Notes: a model not told the origin generated them from the letters alone. DNA of 64,000 nt from Planctomycetaceae bacterium (GCA_028284145.1 JANQSH010000140.1:56754-120753); one strand, 5' to 3'. Shown: positions 17,241 to 26,677, counted from the first letter of the stretch. A program made the numbers and translations.

Positions 17241-19468
17241 ACCAGCTCGCAAACGCTGACAGCCCGGACTGCCTCTCTCCCATGCGGAGTTGGTTGGCGC
17301 TGGTTTGGTTGCTGGGGTTTGTGTGGCTGTTTTTTTCGCAGTCGTTGCCCATTGCCGATGTCAGCCGCATCGGTTTCGTTTGGCGGGCTCCATTCTCAAT
17401 GCTCGATGTCATTGATCCACCGGAAATCGAAAACCTTTCGACGATCTTCGAAAACCCCGTGCAGCCGGGATTCCACACCCTTCCCTCACGCTGGGATTTG
17501 ATTTTGGTCTTCGCGCTGATCTGGGGTGCAATTTGGGGGTGGGGACGCACGGTTTTGACAGGCCTCATAACCGCAACATGGGATCTGAATCGTGCAGAGT
17601 GCTTTCTTTTTGCCTCTGCCTGTGGGGTTGCCGTTGTCACGTTTGCGACACTTGGTACCGGGTTGGCCGGTTGGGGAGATCCCTGGTTTTTGATCCCGTT
17701 TCTCAGCCTCGGGATCGTATGTGGACTGACGTGTGAGTTCCGCGTTCATCAGAATCAGACATCAAACAAAAATCACGCCGATGGCGGGGCGATATCGTTT
17801 CGCATGCCCATTTACGGAATGTCCTGCCTGGTGGTGATCGTTCCGATTGTGTTGTTGATGGCTCTGGCTTCAATGATTCCACCAATCGAATTCGACGCGC
17901 GCGAGTATCATCTGCAGGGGCCGAAAGAATACTTCCTGGCTGGCAAAATCGATTACCTGCCACACAACGTTTATACGTGTTTTCCATTCCTTACCGAGAT
18001 GCTGACTTTTCTGGCGATGACGGTGTGTGGAGAATGGTTTCGTGGTGCGCTCGCAGGACAATTTGTGCTGATGGGGTTCGCACCACTGACGGCTCTCGGG
18101 ATTTTCTGTTTGTGCAGACGGTGGCATTCCGACGTTGCAGGCTGGTTGGGAAGTCTGGCCTACCTGACGCAGCCGTGGACCTGGCAGATTTCGACCATTC
18201 CCTTTGCCGAAGGAGGGCTCTCCTTCTTTGTGATGGCAACCTGTCTGGCGTGTGTCATTGCCGTGTCTACTGAAAGAAGCAAGACAACCGGTGAAAGAAA
18301 CAAGGCGACCGGCACATGGTTTCTGGTTGGTCTCTGCTCCGGTTGTGCATTCGGCTGTAAATATCCGGGGATCATCTGGGCCGTGATTCCAGCGATGGTT
18401 GTGATCGGAATTCGCACAAAACTAGCGGTTCAATCTGCCCCCAACGATCAAACCGATGGCAAGATGCAATCGCTTTGGATGCATCGTTCACTGGTGTTTT
18501 TGATGGGCCTGGTACTCACAACCGGACCCTGGCTGCTCAAAAACACACTGCAGACAGGCAATCCCGTTTATCCGCTGCTCTGGTCGGTGTTCGGGGGCAG
18601 CGACTGGGATGCAGAACTGCATGAACGCTGGCGGAATGGACATCGACCCGATGGCTATGAGATCGATTCGCTTTTCAGGCATGCCGGACAGATCGTGTTG
18701 ACAGGCAACTGGTTGTCGCCTTTATTGTTCGGGTTCGCACCGCTGACGTTGCTGTTGTTCTGGCGAGATGTCCGCGTCCGCTGGTTGTGGATTTACGTCG
18801 CAGGTTATTTCCTCTTGTGGTGGTGGTTGACGCATCGTATTGATCGCTTTTGGCTGCCGGTTGTGCCAGTGTTGTGTGTGCTGGCTGGGATGGCAACTGC
18901 GACGCTTTGTCGAGGTCCACAAAAACGTGTGGTGGTGGCTGTTTTGATTTTGTCAGTCGTCTACAGTTACGGCCTGGTAACTTCACCCTTGATGACCTAT
19001 GCCCCACATCTTGCAGATTTGGAAACGGAACGACAACGCGCAGAGTATGCGAACTCTCCGGCTTTGTTTCATTTGAACCGGCAACTTGCAGTTGATGATG
19101 CCAAAGTACTGTTCGTTGGGGACGCGGCACTTTTTGAGGTGCGATTTCCATATGCCTACAATACCGTGTTTAATCATTCGCTGCTGGAACGGTATACGTC
19201 TTCAGGAATCGATACGAATGGTGAATTCCGTTTGCTTGACCGCAACGAGATTCTGTTGAATCTCGAAGAAGAAGGGTTCACACACGTCGTCGTGAACTGG
19301 CGTGAAATCAGACGATACCTCAATACATATGGATTCAGCGAATTCGTAACGCGAGATCGACTGCGACAGTTGGTCGATCTTGGTGTGCTGCACGAGCCGG
19401 AAAGAATTGCGGACGCAACCGAATCAGAGATCTACAGAATCAACATTGGTCAGTCGGTGGGAAATTGA
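17237..19468 (+). CDS. Polytopic membrane glycosyltransferase-like protein (GT39/ArnT type)
   Basis: 743 residues with about a dozen hydrophobic segments. The first loop carries PPIEFDAREYHLQGPKEYFL, the acidic D.xxYH motif of lipid-linked sugar transferases of the PMT/ArnT superfamily. A C-terminal soluble part of about 130 residues follows the last helix. It would transfer a sugar from a polyprenyl-phosphate carrier outside the cytoplasm. The exact donor and acceptor are unknown. It is coupled to nadC by an ATGA overlap, a link with no obvious metabolic meaning. Its 3' end overlaps a small convergent gene by 19 bp. Confidence 0.8.
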   Translation: MNQLANADSPDCLSPMRSWLALVWLLGFVWLFFSQSLPIADVSRIGFVWRAPFSMLDVIDPPEIENLSTIFENPVQPGFHTLPSRWDLILVFALIWGAIWGWGRTVLTGLITATWDLNRAECFLFASACGVAVVTFATLGTGLAGWGDPWFLIPFLSLGIVCGLTCEFRVHQNQTSNKNHADGGAISFRMPIYGMSCLVVIVPIVLLMALASMIPPIEFDAREYHLQGPKEYFLAGKIDYLPHNVYTCFPFLTEMLTFLAMTVCGEWFRGALAGQFVLMGFAPLTALGIFCLCRRWHSDVAGWLGSLAYLTQPWTWQISTIPFAEGGLSFFVMATCLACVIAVSTERSKTTGERNKATGTWFLVGLCSGCAFGCKYPGIIWAVIPAMVVIGIRTKLAVQSAPNDQTDGKMQSLWMHRSLVFLMGLVLTTGPWLLKNTLQTGNPVYPLLWSVFGGSDWDAELHERWRNGHRPDGYEIDSLFRHAGQIVLTGNWLSPLLFGFAPLTLLLFWRDVRVRWLWIYVAGYFLLWWWLTHRIDRFWLPVVPVLCVLAGMATATLCRGPQKRVVVAVLILSVVYSYGLVTSPLMTYAPHLADLETERQRAEYANSPALFHLNRQLAVDDAKVLFVGDAALFEVRFPYAYNTVFNHSLLERYTSSGIDTNGEFRLLDRNEILLNLEEEGFTHVVVNWREIRRYLNTYGFSEFVTRDRLRQLVDLGVLHEPERIADATESEIYRINIGQSVGN

Positions 19469-19635
19469 TTCTGCAGCAGTTCTCGTTTTGACGTTTCTTC
19501 CCGACGTGTTACTTCTGGCTCGGCGAGCGGACTGTTGATTGAGCCGGTCGATTCCTCCGGGCAGGTAGTGCGATTCAACTCGTCAATGATCTGAGTATCG
19601 AGATTGATCGCATCTCGTTTCGCGGTTTCGTTCAT
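19450..19635 (-). CDS. 61-residue hypothetical protein
   Basis: ATG 19635 has GGGGGAGGG 9-10 nt upstream on the minus strand, a strong Shine-Dalgarno. The product is hydrophilic (NLDTQIIDELNRTTCPEEST, then EPEVTRREETSKRE), without domains or membrane segments. The frame extends upstream to 19740, but that part lacks a ribosome-binding site. Confidence 0.5.
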   Translation of the reverse strand: MNETAKRDAINLDTQIIDELNRTTCPEESTGSINSPLAEPEVTRREETSKRELLQNQFPTD

Positions 19636-19776
19636 ATCGCTTATCCCTCCCCCAAATACACTGGTTGAGATTATACCAATGGTTGAGGTCGATTGGGAAG
19701 ATTGCTGCGCAACACCATTACTGGAAAAGGTTTGCAACATGAAGTCTGCGAGATGAAGAAAACGCAGGTGGGCCGT

Positions 19777-19878
19777 TTAGAGCAGTTTGCCTTCTGGTGT
19801 GACGTCTCTGGTTCGTGGGGGCTTGTTTGCAGGCCGAGCAACACTCATCGTGGCACAGAAGAGCGTAATATGCTCTAA
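19777..19878 (+). repeat. Family A repeat, complete copy
   Basis: 102 bp bounded by perfect 8-bp inverted termini TTAGAGCA (19777-19784) and TGCTCTAA (19871-19878). Inside are the conserved blocks TTCTGGTGTGACGTCTCTGG and GGCACAGAAGAGCGTAATAT. It is the cleanest reference copy in the window. Confidence 0.75.
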
Positions 19879-19955
19879 AATTAAAAGGTCTTGCTGCGCC
19901 CACGGAAACAGTCAGGCCGATTCGACATGTATGTTCATTACGCCCGAAGTGACTG

Positions 19956-21200
19956 TCAGTCAACCTTGCCCAGCACGAGGCAGGCGTTGTGTCCCCCGAA
20001 GCCGAAGCTGTTCTTGAGAACCATGTTCACCTTCGCGTCACGTGCGGTATTGGGAACGTAGTCCAACGGGCAATCCGGATCTGGCGTATCGAGGTTGATG
20101 GTAGGGGCGATCACCTGGTCAGTGATCGTTTTCACGCTGGCGACAATTTCGACGCCCCCGGAAGCACCAAGCAGGTGACCAATGGCACTTTTCGTGCTGG
20201 AAACGGCAAGTTTTTGAGCATGAGAACCGAAAACACGCTGGATCGCAGTCGATTCTGCCTTGTCGCCCAGCGGAGTGCTTGTCCCGTGCGCGTTGACGTA
20301 ATCGATCTGATCCGGATTGACTTGTGCGTCGTTGAGAGCGAGTGTAATTGCCCTGGACGCGCCATTGGCTTCGGGGTCGGGAGCGGTCATGTGTGAGGCA
20401 TCGGCTGTCATGCCATAGCCAAGAACCTCTGCCAGAATTGGCGCTCCCCGCTTTTTGGCACGCTCGTACTCTTCGAGAACGAGAATACCTGCTCCTTCGG
20501 CGATGACAAAACCATCACGGTCTGCATCAAATGGTCGGCTTGCTCCGGGTGGGTCTTCGTTTCGGGTTGACAGGGCGTTCATCCGGGCGAATCCGGAAAG
20601 CCCCATTGGTGTAATTCCCGCTTCAGCACCACCGGTGACCATCAGGTCGGCCGTGCCGTGTTGAATAAGTTTGAAGGCATCGCCGATGGCATTTGTCGCC
20701 GAGGCGCACGCCGTGGCGATCGCACTATTTGGACCACGCAGCCCCCAACGAACGGAGATGTTCCCACTGGCGGCGTTGACCATCAGCTTGGGAATCATGT
20801 AGGGCGAGACGCGAGAAGGGCCACGATCGTACAGCCGGGAATGCTGTTCCTCGATTTCGATCAGGCCGCCGATACCGCTACCGACCAGCACGCCATGCCG
20901 AAACGCATCCCCTTCCTGGAGATCGACGTCGGAATGCTCGATCGCCTTATGCGCAGCGACCATCGCGAACTGGACGAATCGGTCCAGCCGTTTGACCTCT
21001 TTGGAATCGATTTTCATGTGATCGGACGGGACGAAAGGCTTCACTTCGCCACCAAACCGGACTTTGTATTCGGAAGGGTCAAAGCGTTCGATATTTGAGA
21101 CGCCGCTTTCGCCGTTGCAAAGCCTCTTCCAGAACTCGTCCGCATCGGTGCCGAGGCCGGTCACGACCGACCCTCCCGTCACGACGACACGCCTGCTCAT
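19956..21200 (-). CDS. fabF: Beta-ketoacyl-ACP synthase II
   Basis: 414 residues. Condenses malonyl-ACP with acyl-ACP in fatty acid elongation. The Cys-His-His triad is visible: nucleophile in ATACASATNAIGDAF, His in VNAHGTSTPLGDKAES, and His in STKSAIGHLLGASGG. The C terminus NSFGFGGHNACLV is typical. The start VVVTGGSVVTGLG matches FabF. It follows acpP by 3 bp, the usual arrangement, and closes the cluster rpmF-plsX-fabD-//-acpP-fabF. Confidence 0.97.
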   Translation of the reverse strand: MSRRVVVTGGSVVTGLGTDADEFWKRLCNGESGVSNIERFDPSEYKVRFGGEVKPFVPSDHMKIDSKEVKRLDRFVQFAMVAAHKAIEHSDVDLQEGDAFRHGVLVGSGIGGLIEIEEQHSRLYDRGPSRVSPYMIPKLMVNAASGNISVRWGLRGPNSAIATACASATNAIGDAFKLIQHGTADLMVTGGAEAGITPMGLSGFARMNALSTRNEDPPGASRPFDADRDGFVIAEGAGILVLEEYERAKKRGAPILAEVLGYGMTADASHMTAPDPEANGASRAITLALNDAQVNPDQIDYVNAHGTSTPLGDKAESTAIQRVFGSHAQKLAVSSTKSAIGHLLGASGGVEIVASVKTITDQVIAPTINLDTPDPDCPLDYVPNTARDAKVNMVLKNSFGFGGHNACLVLGKVD

Positions 21201-21203
21201 GAC

Positions 21204-21434
21204 CTATCTCTTTCCGTCGATGTACTCAATCGCGTCGCCAACGGTGCGGATCTTCTCATAATCGTCATCGGGGATGGTGATGTCGAATTCATCTTCAAAT
21301 TCCATCACCAGTTCCACGACATCCAGTGAATCCGCTTTCAAATCATCAACGAACGAACTTTCCTTTGCCACTTCTTCTTTCGGAACGCCCAATTGCTCGC
21401 TGACGATTCCCATGACTTTTTCTTCGGTCGACAC
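21204..21434 (-). CDS. acpP: Acyl carrier protein
   Basis: 76 residues, acidic. The phosphopantetheine attachment Ser is Ser36 in [20 protein letters not shown]. It carries the growing acyl chain as a thioester. Length and helix pattern are canonical. It precedes fabF by 3 bp and is preceded by a 580-bp gap in place of fabG. Confidence 0.97.
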   Translation of the reverse strand: MSTEEKVMGIVSEQLGVPKEEVAKESSFVDDLKADSLDVVELVMEFEDEFDITIPDDDYEKIRTVGDAIEYIDGKR

Positions 21435-22014
21435 GCGGCTTCCCTCCGGTCAATAAGTGTTCCAATAAAATGTTCCAGCAATTTGCACCGAGGCGGCATG
21501 ATGCCTGATCCCGGATGTTTTGCGGTTTGCTCAAAAATACCATTCGCGACCATATATTCGAGATGGTCAACAATGTGAATTCAAATCCTCGCTTGTATTT
21601 AACCGATTCGTTGTCCAGTGAAAAGTCCACCGGCACTTTACAGCAAACGATTTACGTCGTATCCAGCGAGTTTGGTAAGTAAACTTCCAACCGGAGAATT
21701 CCGTGAACGGGGTTTCGGAGCCGGTCGCATTGGTTTCCTGCGGAATGGGCCAGTCAATCATTACTGCGGACACAGGTTTTGGGGAGATATAACGCGTTTC
21801 TGAAAACGTGTAAACTCCAATCACTTCGACATCTCAGGCAAACGCAACATGTTTTATAAAAATGGGTTGCAATCGGAACCCATTCGGCAAAAACTACTGA
21901 TAGATCATTGGTAATGCATGACGTCGAATCGTAACTGCTGAAGTCGGATCTCCACATCACGTTCGGAATTTGTCACACATTATCCGCGTTACGCCTGACG
22001 AAATATCATTGCCA
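21435..22014. other. Gap inside the fatty-acid cluster where fabG is normally found
   Basis: 580 bp between acpP and fabD on the minus strand. No ketoacyl reductase (no TGxxxGIG or YxxxK pattern in any frame) and no other supportable gene. The longest frames (for example minus 21567-21824) lack ribosome-binding sites and domain features. It may contain a promoter for acpP-fabF. Confidence 0.6.
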
Positions 22015-22920
22015 TCAATTGTATATGGATGTGCAGTCTGCTTTGCGTTTGATCCGTTTCAGCAGGCCGCGCAGCACCCGCCCGGGGCCGACCTCATAGA
22101 ACGCATCCGCACCATCCTGCAACATGGCATTCACCGATGCCTCCCACAGCACGGGGGAAACAACCTGATTCACCAGCAGACCGCGAATGATTTCCGGGTC
22201 GTCGTGGGTACTGGCATCCACATTCGAGTAGACCGGAATTCGAGGCGGTTTGAGTTCGCAGTTTTTGAGCGCTTCCGCCAGTTTATTGTCAGCGGGCTTC
22301 ATGATGTCGGTGTGAAACGCGCCGGCAACTGTTAATGGAACGGCCCGGCCTCCCTGCTCTTCCGCCAATTCCGCAGCGCGAACGCACGCCTCTTTCTCTC
22401 CAGAGAGGACAATGTTGCCCGGAGCCAGAATGTTGGCGACCTGCAAAATTCCTGTTGTGGCAGCTTCTGCGCAAATCACTTCGACCTTGTCTTGTTCCAG
22501 AAGAAGAATGCTGACCATGCCGGAGGGCGTTGCGTCGGCGGCCGCCTGCATTGCCTCGCCCCGTTTTTGCACAACGCGGAGTCCGTCTTCAAAAGTAAGG
22601 CAATCGGCAAAAACCAATGCGGTGTATTCACCCAGACTCAAACCTGCTGCCATATCACAGTTGGAAATTGTTGATGGCGAGTCAGTTTTGAGAATCTCCA
22701 GAGCCGCAAGAGAAGCCACGAAAATCGCCGGCTGACTGATGGCCGTGCTGTCCAATTTTTCCGCCGGGCCTTCAAAGCTGACCTTCGCCAGATCGAATCC
22801 AAGGATCTCGTTGGCCCGATTGTAAAGGTTTCGGGCTTCGGGATACTTTTCGGCCAAAGCCCGACCCATACCCACAGTTTGAACGCCCTGTCCAGGAAAA
22901 AGAAACGCGATTTTGCTCAC
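22015..22920 (-). CDS. fabD: Malonyl-CoA:ACP transacylase
   Basis: 301 residues. Loads malonyl from CoA onto ACP. FPGQGVQTVGMG at the N terminus and the nucleophile Ser95 in AAGLSLGEYTALVFA are clear; the catalytic His lies in AGAFHTDIMKPA. The start codon is GTG 22920, overlapping the plsX stop by 4 bp (GTGA), so translation is coupled. Confidence 0.96.
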   Translation of the reverse strand: MSKIAFLFPGQGVQTVGMGRALAEKYPEARNLYNRANEILGFDLAKVSFEGPAEKLDSTAISQPAIFVASLAALEILKTDSPSTISNCDMAAGLSLGEYTALVFADCLTFEDGLRVVQKRGEAMQAAADATPSGMVSILLLEQDKVEVICAEAATTGILQVANILAPGNIVLSGEKEACVRAAELAEEQGGRAVPLTVAGAFHTDIMKPADNKLAEALKNCELKPPRIPVYSNVDASTHDDPEIIRGLLVNQVVSPVLWEASVNAMLQDGADAFYEVGPGRVLRGLLKRIKRKADCTSIYN

Positions 22921-23930
22921 GTTGTCGCCCCAGTTTCTTTGCTCTTGGCGATGATATCGGTAATTTGCGAATTGATGTTGCGGTCTTTGAATGTTGCGCT
23001 CAGGTTCAAAGCATTGGCGATCGAATGGCCATCGCTGGAACCATGACAGATGATGCAGACTCCATCGATACCCAACAGCGGTGCCCCGCCCGATTCGCGG
23101 TAATGGTATTGTCGGGCGACATCCTGGAAAGCTTTTGTTGCCGTCTGGCGTTCGACATCCAGGCGACCGATGATCTCCTGCGAAACGGTTTTCATCAGGA
23201 ATTCGGCCATGCCTTCGCTGACCTTCAGCACGACATTTCCAACGAAACCTTCACAAATCAGCACATCGGCTTCGCCCTCGTACAGTCCTCGACCTTCAAC
23301 ATTGCCGATGTACTGGTCCTTCAACGGGCTGTTGCAGAGAAAACTGTGTGTTTCGCGGTAAAGTTCGTTCCCCTTACCATCTTCACTGCCAATGTTCATC
23401 AGGCCAATGCGTGGTTTCTCGATACCGAGAACCTCGCGTGCGTAGACCGAGCCCATAATCCCATATTGAAAGAGATGTTCCGGTCGAGCTGCGGGGTTGG
23501 CGCCCACATCGACGAGGACTGACTTTCCCTGCATGTTAGGTAACGTGACAGCGATGCCCGGACGTTTCACGCCTTTGAGAAACAGCCGGGTTCGCAGCCC
23601 CGATGCCACCACTGCACCAGTATTTCCGGCGCTGACGACGGCATCGACTTCATGGCCAGCCATCAACTTCCAGCAGACAGCGATTGAACTGTTCGGCTTC
23701 TTTCGGAGGGCTTCAGTCGGCTTCTCGTGCATGTCGACGAAACCATCCGCTTCGACAATCCGCATTCGATGAGAGTCGTGCTCCTTTTCTGAAAGCAGAT
23801 GTTCGAGCGCGGGGCGATCACCGACCAGCGTCACCTCCAATTGCGGGTTCGTTTCGAGCGCGACAAGGGCACCATCGATGTTGATTGCCGGGGCGTTGTC
23901 GCCACCCATGGCATCAAGCGCAATTCGCAT
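22917..23930 (-). CDS. plsX: Phosphate acyltransferase PlsX
   Basis: 337 residues. Converts acyl-ACP to acyl-phosphate for phospholipid synthesis. Family features: MRIALDAMGGDNAP at the start, EALRKKPNSSIAVC, VSAGNTGAVVASGL and LVDVGANPAARPEHL, then ICEGFVGNVVLKVSEG and HGSSDGHSIANAL. It starts 6 bp after rpmF. The order rpmF-plsX-fabD is conserved in many bacteria. Confidence 0.97.
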   Translation of the reverse strand: MRIALDAMGGDNAPAINIDGALVALETNPQLEVTLVGDRPALEHLLSEKEHDSHRMRIVEADGFVDMHEKPTEALRKKPNSSIAVCWKLMAGHEVDAVVSAGNTGAVVASGLRTRLFLKGVKRPGIAVTLPNMQGKSVLVDVGANPAARPEHLFQYGIMGSVYAREVLGIEKPRIGLMNIGSEDGKGNELYRETHSFLCNSPLKDQYIGNVEGRGLYEGEADVLICEGFVGNVVLKVSEGMAEFLMKTVSQEIIGRLDVERQTATKAFQDVARQYHYRESGGAPLLGIDGVCIICHGSSDGHSIANALNLSATFKDRNINSQITDIIAKSKETGATT

Positions 23931-23936
23931 GGGACG

Positions 23937-24116
23937 TCAGCCCTCGGTCTCGACGACCGTGCGACCCTGATAATACCCGCAGTTCGGACACGCAACATGA
24001 GTTGGTGCCGCTGTTCCACATTGCGGGCAGTATGCAAGCTGCATCGGCTTTCGCGCATCGTGAGAACGCCGCTTCCGACCTCGTGCTTTGGATTGTCGCC
24101 TCTTAGGGACCGCCAT
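23937..24116 (-). CDS. rpmF: 50S ribosomal protein L32
   Basis: 59 residues: MAVPKRRQSKARGRKRRSHD, then zinc-ribbon cysteines YCPQCGTA and ACPNCGYYQG, and a short tail. This is a C4-type (zinc-containing) L32. It is a structural protein of the large ribosomal subunit and leads the plsX-fabD operon, linking translation and lipid synthesis. It is short, so easily missed. Confidence 0.97.
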   Translation of the reverse strand: MAVPKRRQSKARGRKRRSHDARKPMQLAYCPQCGTAAPTHVACPNCGYYQGRTVVETEG

Positions 24117-24241
24117 GGTGGAATTCCCCGTAAATTTCTTCCAGTCTTTGATTTATGTTGATCGAAGGTGGTTCCCCTTCGATGTCGATTTGTGTTCAAT
24201 CCAGCATGTTACGCGAAGGACAGAATCCCTGTCAAGCATGG

Positions 24242-24340
24242 CACTTATAGCGGCAAACGGATAAGTGTGGCATCTTTCGATCTGTTATTATCGTTCCAAA
24301 TGGAGCGTAAGCCGCCACAGATAAAAGTCCGTCGGACTTA
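24242..24340 (+). repeat. Family B repeat, complete copy
   Basis: It begins with the hairpin CACTTAT-N12-ATAAGTG (24242-24267), continues through GGATAAGTGTGGCATCTTTC and TATTATCGTTCCAAATGGAG, and ends with CACAGATAAAAGTCCGTCGG. The same order is found at 53791-53885. Confidence 0.75.
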
Positions 24341-24490
24341 GTGCCATGTCAAGGCTTTGTCAGGGATGCGGATTGACATAGCCCGCTCCATTGTCACCCT
24401 TTGTAACCGCATCAAACCCGACTTTTCGTCTTGACGGTCCATCAGGTTCTTTGTTGCACATTCCAATTTGCCGATTCGTTCTCGCGAATC
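24341..24490 (+). repeat. Family C repeat
   Basis: Directly abuts the B copy. Blocks: TGTCAAGGCTTTGTCAGGGA, GGATTGACATAGCCCGCTCC, TTTGTAACCGCATCAAACCC and ACTTTTCGTCTTGACGGTCC. The last blocks match the inverted copy at 7430-7575. Confidence 0.7.
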
Positions 24491-24577
24491 GCGAAATCTG
24501 TAATGGTAGAATCCTCCAACAGCCGTTCCAATTACACAAACCACCTCACTTGCATCGACTGACCATCTTGACTCCAA

Positions 24578-24680
24578 TGGAGCGTATTATGCTCTCCTGT
24601 GCCGCGATGAGCGTCGATTGAACTGCAAACACAAGCTCCCACGAATCAGAGGCCTCACACCAGAAGGTGAACTGCTCTCA
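24578..24680 (-). repeat. Family A repeat, inverted copy
   Basis: Starts with the palindromic right end (GGAGCGTATTATGCTCTCC), continues through GTGCCGCGATGAGCGTCGAT and CCTCACACCAGAAGGTGAAC, and ends in TGCTCTCA. Termini have drifted by one base each. Confidence 0.7.
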
Positions 24681-24783
24681 ACCATCTGCAAACGGTATTT
24701 ATTTCGATGCAAACTGCGTAATTCGGGAATATCGGTATGCGAAGATTACACCCCAATTTTCACACTCATAAGGACCGATTTTG

Positions 24784-25413
24784 ATGATCAAACATCTTGC
24801 TCTAACCGCGCTGATTCTGACGCTCCCCATTGCGACCTTGCAAGCGGAGGAAAAAGCTGACGGCTGGAAAACGCTCTTCGACGGAAAGACATTTGAAGGT
24901 TGGAAAGCAAACGAACACAAGGAGAGCTGGAAAATTGAGAATGGTACGTTCATGGCTGCCGGACCTCGAAGTCATCTGTTTTACGTGGGCGATGATAAAC
25001 CATTCGTGAACTTTGAACTGGAACTGGAAGTGTTGACCAGGCCGAAATCGAACGGTGGTGTCTATTTTCATACGCAGTTTCAGGAAACTGGCTGGCCGAA
25101 ATATGGTTACGAAGCACAGGTCAACGCAACGCACAGGGATCCCAGGAAGACCGGCAGCCTGTACGCCGTGGAAAACGTGATGAAGGCGCCACATGAGGAC
25201 GACAAGTGGTTCAAATACTACATTAAAGTCGATGGTCGCCGCATTCTCATCAAAGTGGATGGTGAGACAACTGTTGATTACACCGAGCCGGAGGACAGAG
25301 AAGCTGGGAAAGAATTCACTCGGAAACTTGATAAAGGAACATTTGCGTTTCAGGCGCACGATCCAATCAGCGTTGTGAAATTTCGTAACATCCGTGTGCG
25401 GCGTCTTCCGTAA
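24784..25413 (+). CDS. Secreted DUF1080 (3-keto-disaccharide hydrolase-like) protein
   Basis: 209 residues: signal peptide (LALTALILTLPIATLQAEE), then one DUF1080 domain (WKTLFDGKTFEGWK, ENGTFMAAGP, NFELELEVLTRPKSNGGVYF, FAFQAHDPISVVKFRNIRV). This jelly-roll/concanavalin-like fold is very abundant in planctomycetes and includes carbohydrate-active members. ATG 24784 is used, with AAGGA about 10 nt upstream. The Tat-exported isomerase-like protein follows, separated by a terminator. Confidence 0.93.
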   Translation: MIKHLALTALILTLPIATLQAEEKADGWKTLFDGKTFEGWKANEHKESWKIENGTFMAAGPRSHLFYVGDDKPFVNFELELEVLTRPKSNGGVYFHTQFQETGWPKYGYEAQVNATHRDPRKTGSLYAVENVMKAPHEDDKWFKYYIKVDGRRILIKVDGETTVDYTEPEDREAGKEFTRKLDKGTFAFQAHDPISVVKFRNIRVRRLP

Positions 25414-25441
25414 TTCGCGGCATCGCCGGTATTGTGCAAAT

Positions 25442-25481
25442 AAGATCGTGGCGCAATTTCTTGCGTCCCGGTCTTTTTTTT
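25442..25481 (+). terminator. Rho-independent terminator
   Basis: AAGATCGTGGCGCAA (25442-25456) pairs, with a few wobbles, with TTGCGTCCCGGTCTT (25461-25475) across a TTTC loop. A run of T follows to 25481. It lies 29 bp after the DUF1080 stop codon. Confidence 0.75.
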
Positions 25482-25615
25482 CGTACCGTGAATGACAGAA
25501 ACGTGTATCAAGAAGCCATTCGTCTGCCATTTGGGAACTGTAATTGAATACGTTTCGCGAAATTTTCTTTCCCTGTTTCGGGACCGATTGACACCAATCT
25601 TATGAGAGTTTTTCC

Positions 25616-26578
25616 ATGACTAACGACCAACCGCTCGATCAAAATTCCCAAAATGAATCCTGCAATCGTCGCGATCTGTTCCGTCAGGTGGCTTTCACAG
25701 GAGCCGCAATTGGAGCCGGCAGTGTGGTACCCTCCCTGTTTGCCGCCGATACACCGAAGAAATCCAAATTGAAGAAGCCGTTGAAGCTCAAAGGGAATAT
25801 CAATCATTCCGTCGTCGGTTGGTGTTTTGCCAAACATTGGAGCATGGAAGAAACCTGTATGGTGGCCAGACAGCTTGGTTGTGAAAGTGTGGAACTTGTC
25901 GCGCCGGAGCATTGGCCACTTCTCAGGAAATATGACCTGCAATGCGCAATCGCATCGATCGACATGTCTCCCGATCCTCCATTCAAAAAGGGAATGAATA
26001 ACCCGAAGTACCAGCCCCGGGTCATCGCGGAGACGAAAAAGTCGATCGATCAGGCGGCTGATTTCGGTTGCCCCACCGTCATTGCCTTCACGGGGTATGC
26101 GGATGGGATCACGAAGGAAGAGGGCCTCAAGAACTGTGTGAAGGGCTTCAAGGAAGTTGTCGGTTATGCAGAGAGGATGAAAGTGACCATTGCCATCGAA
26201 ATGCTCAACACGCGGGAAGGCACACATCCGATGAAAGGGCATCCCGGTTATCAGGGGGACGATACTGAATATTGCATCGAAATGATCAAGCAGGTCGGCA
26301 GCGAGAATTTCAAACTGCTGTTCGACATCTACCATGTTCAAATTCAGAATGGCGATGTCATCCGCCGTATTCATCAGCACAAGGATTACATTGCCCATAT
26401 CCATACGGCCGGGAACCCCGGACGGGGGGAACTCGACGATACCCAGGAAATCAACTACCCGCCAATCATGCAGGCGTTGGTCGATATCGGTTACGAAGGA
26501 TACGTCGGGCATGAATTCATTCCGACGCGCGACCCGCTTGTCGGTTTAACCGAAGCAGTGAAACTTTGCGACGTTTGA
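25616..26578 (+). CDS. Tat-exported sugar isomerase/epimerase-like TIM-barrel protein
   Basis: 320 residues. The N terminus has a twin-arginine motif (CNRRDLFRQVAFTGAAIGAG) and a cleavable hydrophobic stretch, then a xylose-isomerase-like TIM barrel of the hydroxypyruvate-isomerase (Hyi) type: LGCESVELVAPEHWPLL, TIAIEMLNTREGT, LLFDIYHVQIQNGD, YIAHIHTAGNPGRGELDDTQ, EGYVGHEFIPTRDP. Metal ligands Glu/Asp/His/Glu are in place. The reaction on its natural sugar is unknown. Many planctomycete genomes have several exported members, probably for catabolism of extracellular sugars. Confidence 0.92.
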   Translation: MTNDQPLDQNSQNESCNRRDLFRQVAFTGAAIGAGSVVPSLFAADTPKKSKLKKPLKLKGNINHSVVGWCFAKHWSMEETCMVARQLGCESVELVAPEHWPLLRKYDLQCAIASIDMSPDPPFKKGMNNPKYQPRVIAETKKSIDQAADFGCPTVIAFTGYADGITKEEGLKNCVKGFKEVVGYAERMKVTIAIEMLNTREGTHPMKGHPGYQGDDTEYCIEMIKQVGSENFKLLFDIYHVQIQNGDVIRRIHQHKDYIAHIHTAGNPGRGELDDTQEINYPPIMQALVDIGYEGYVGHEFIPTRDPLVGLTEAVKLCDV

Positions 26579-26637
26579 ATCGGATGAGTCAGCGACAAGC
26601 AGCCCGTTCCTGGCCGGCGTGCCGCGCACGGCGGCCA

Positions 26638-26677
26638 GTGCCTTGTCAAGGCTTTGTTTTGGGGTGCAGGTTGACAC
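26638..26677 (+). repeat. Family C repeat, left part only
   Basis: GTGCCTTGTCAAGGCTTTGT and TTTGGGGTGCAGGTTGACAC match the start of family C. The copy stops exactly where family B begins. Confidence 0.65.

Larger units (their letters stand above)
24117..24783. other. Intergenic repeat cluster
   Basis: 667 bp between the divergent rpmF operon and the DUF1080 gene. It contains repeat B (24242), directly abutting C (24341) and, a little further, an inverted A (24578). No gene is seen. Confidence 0.65.
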
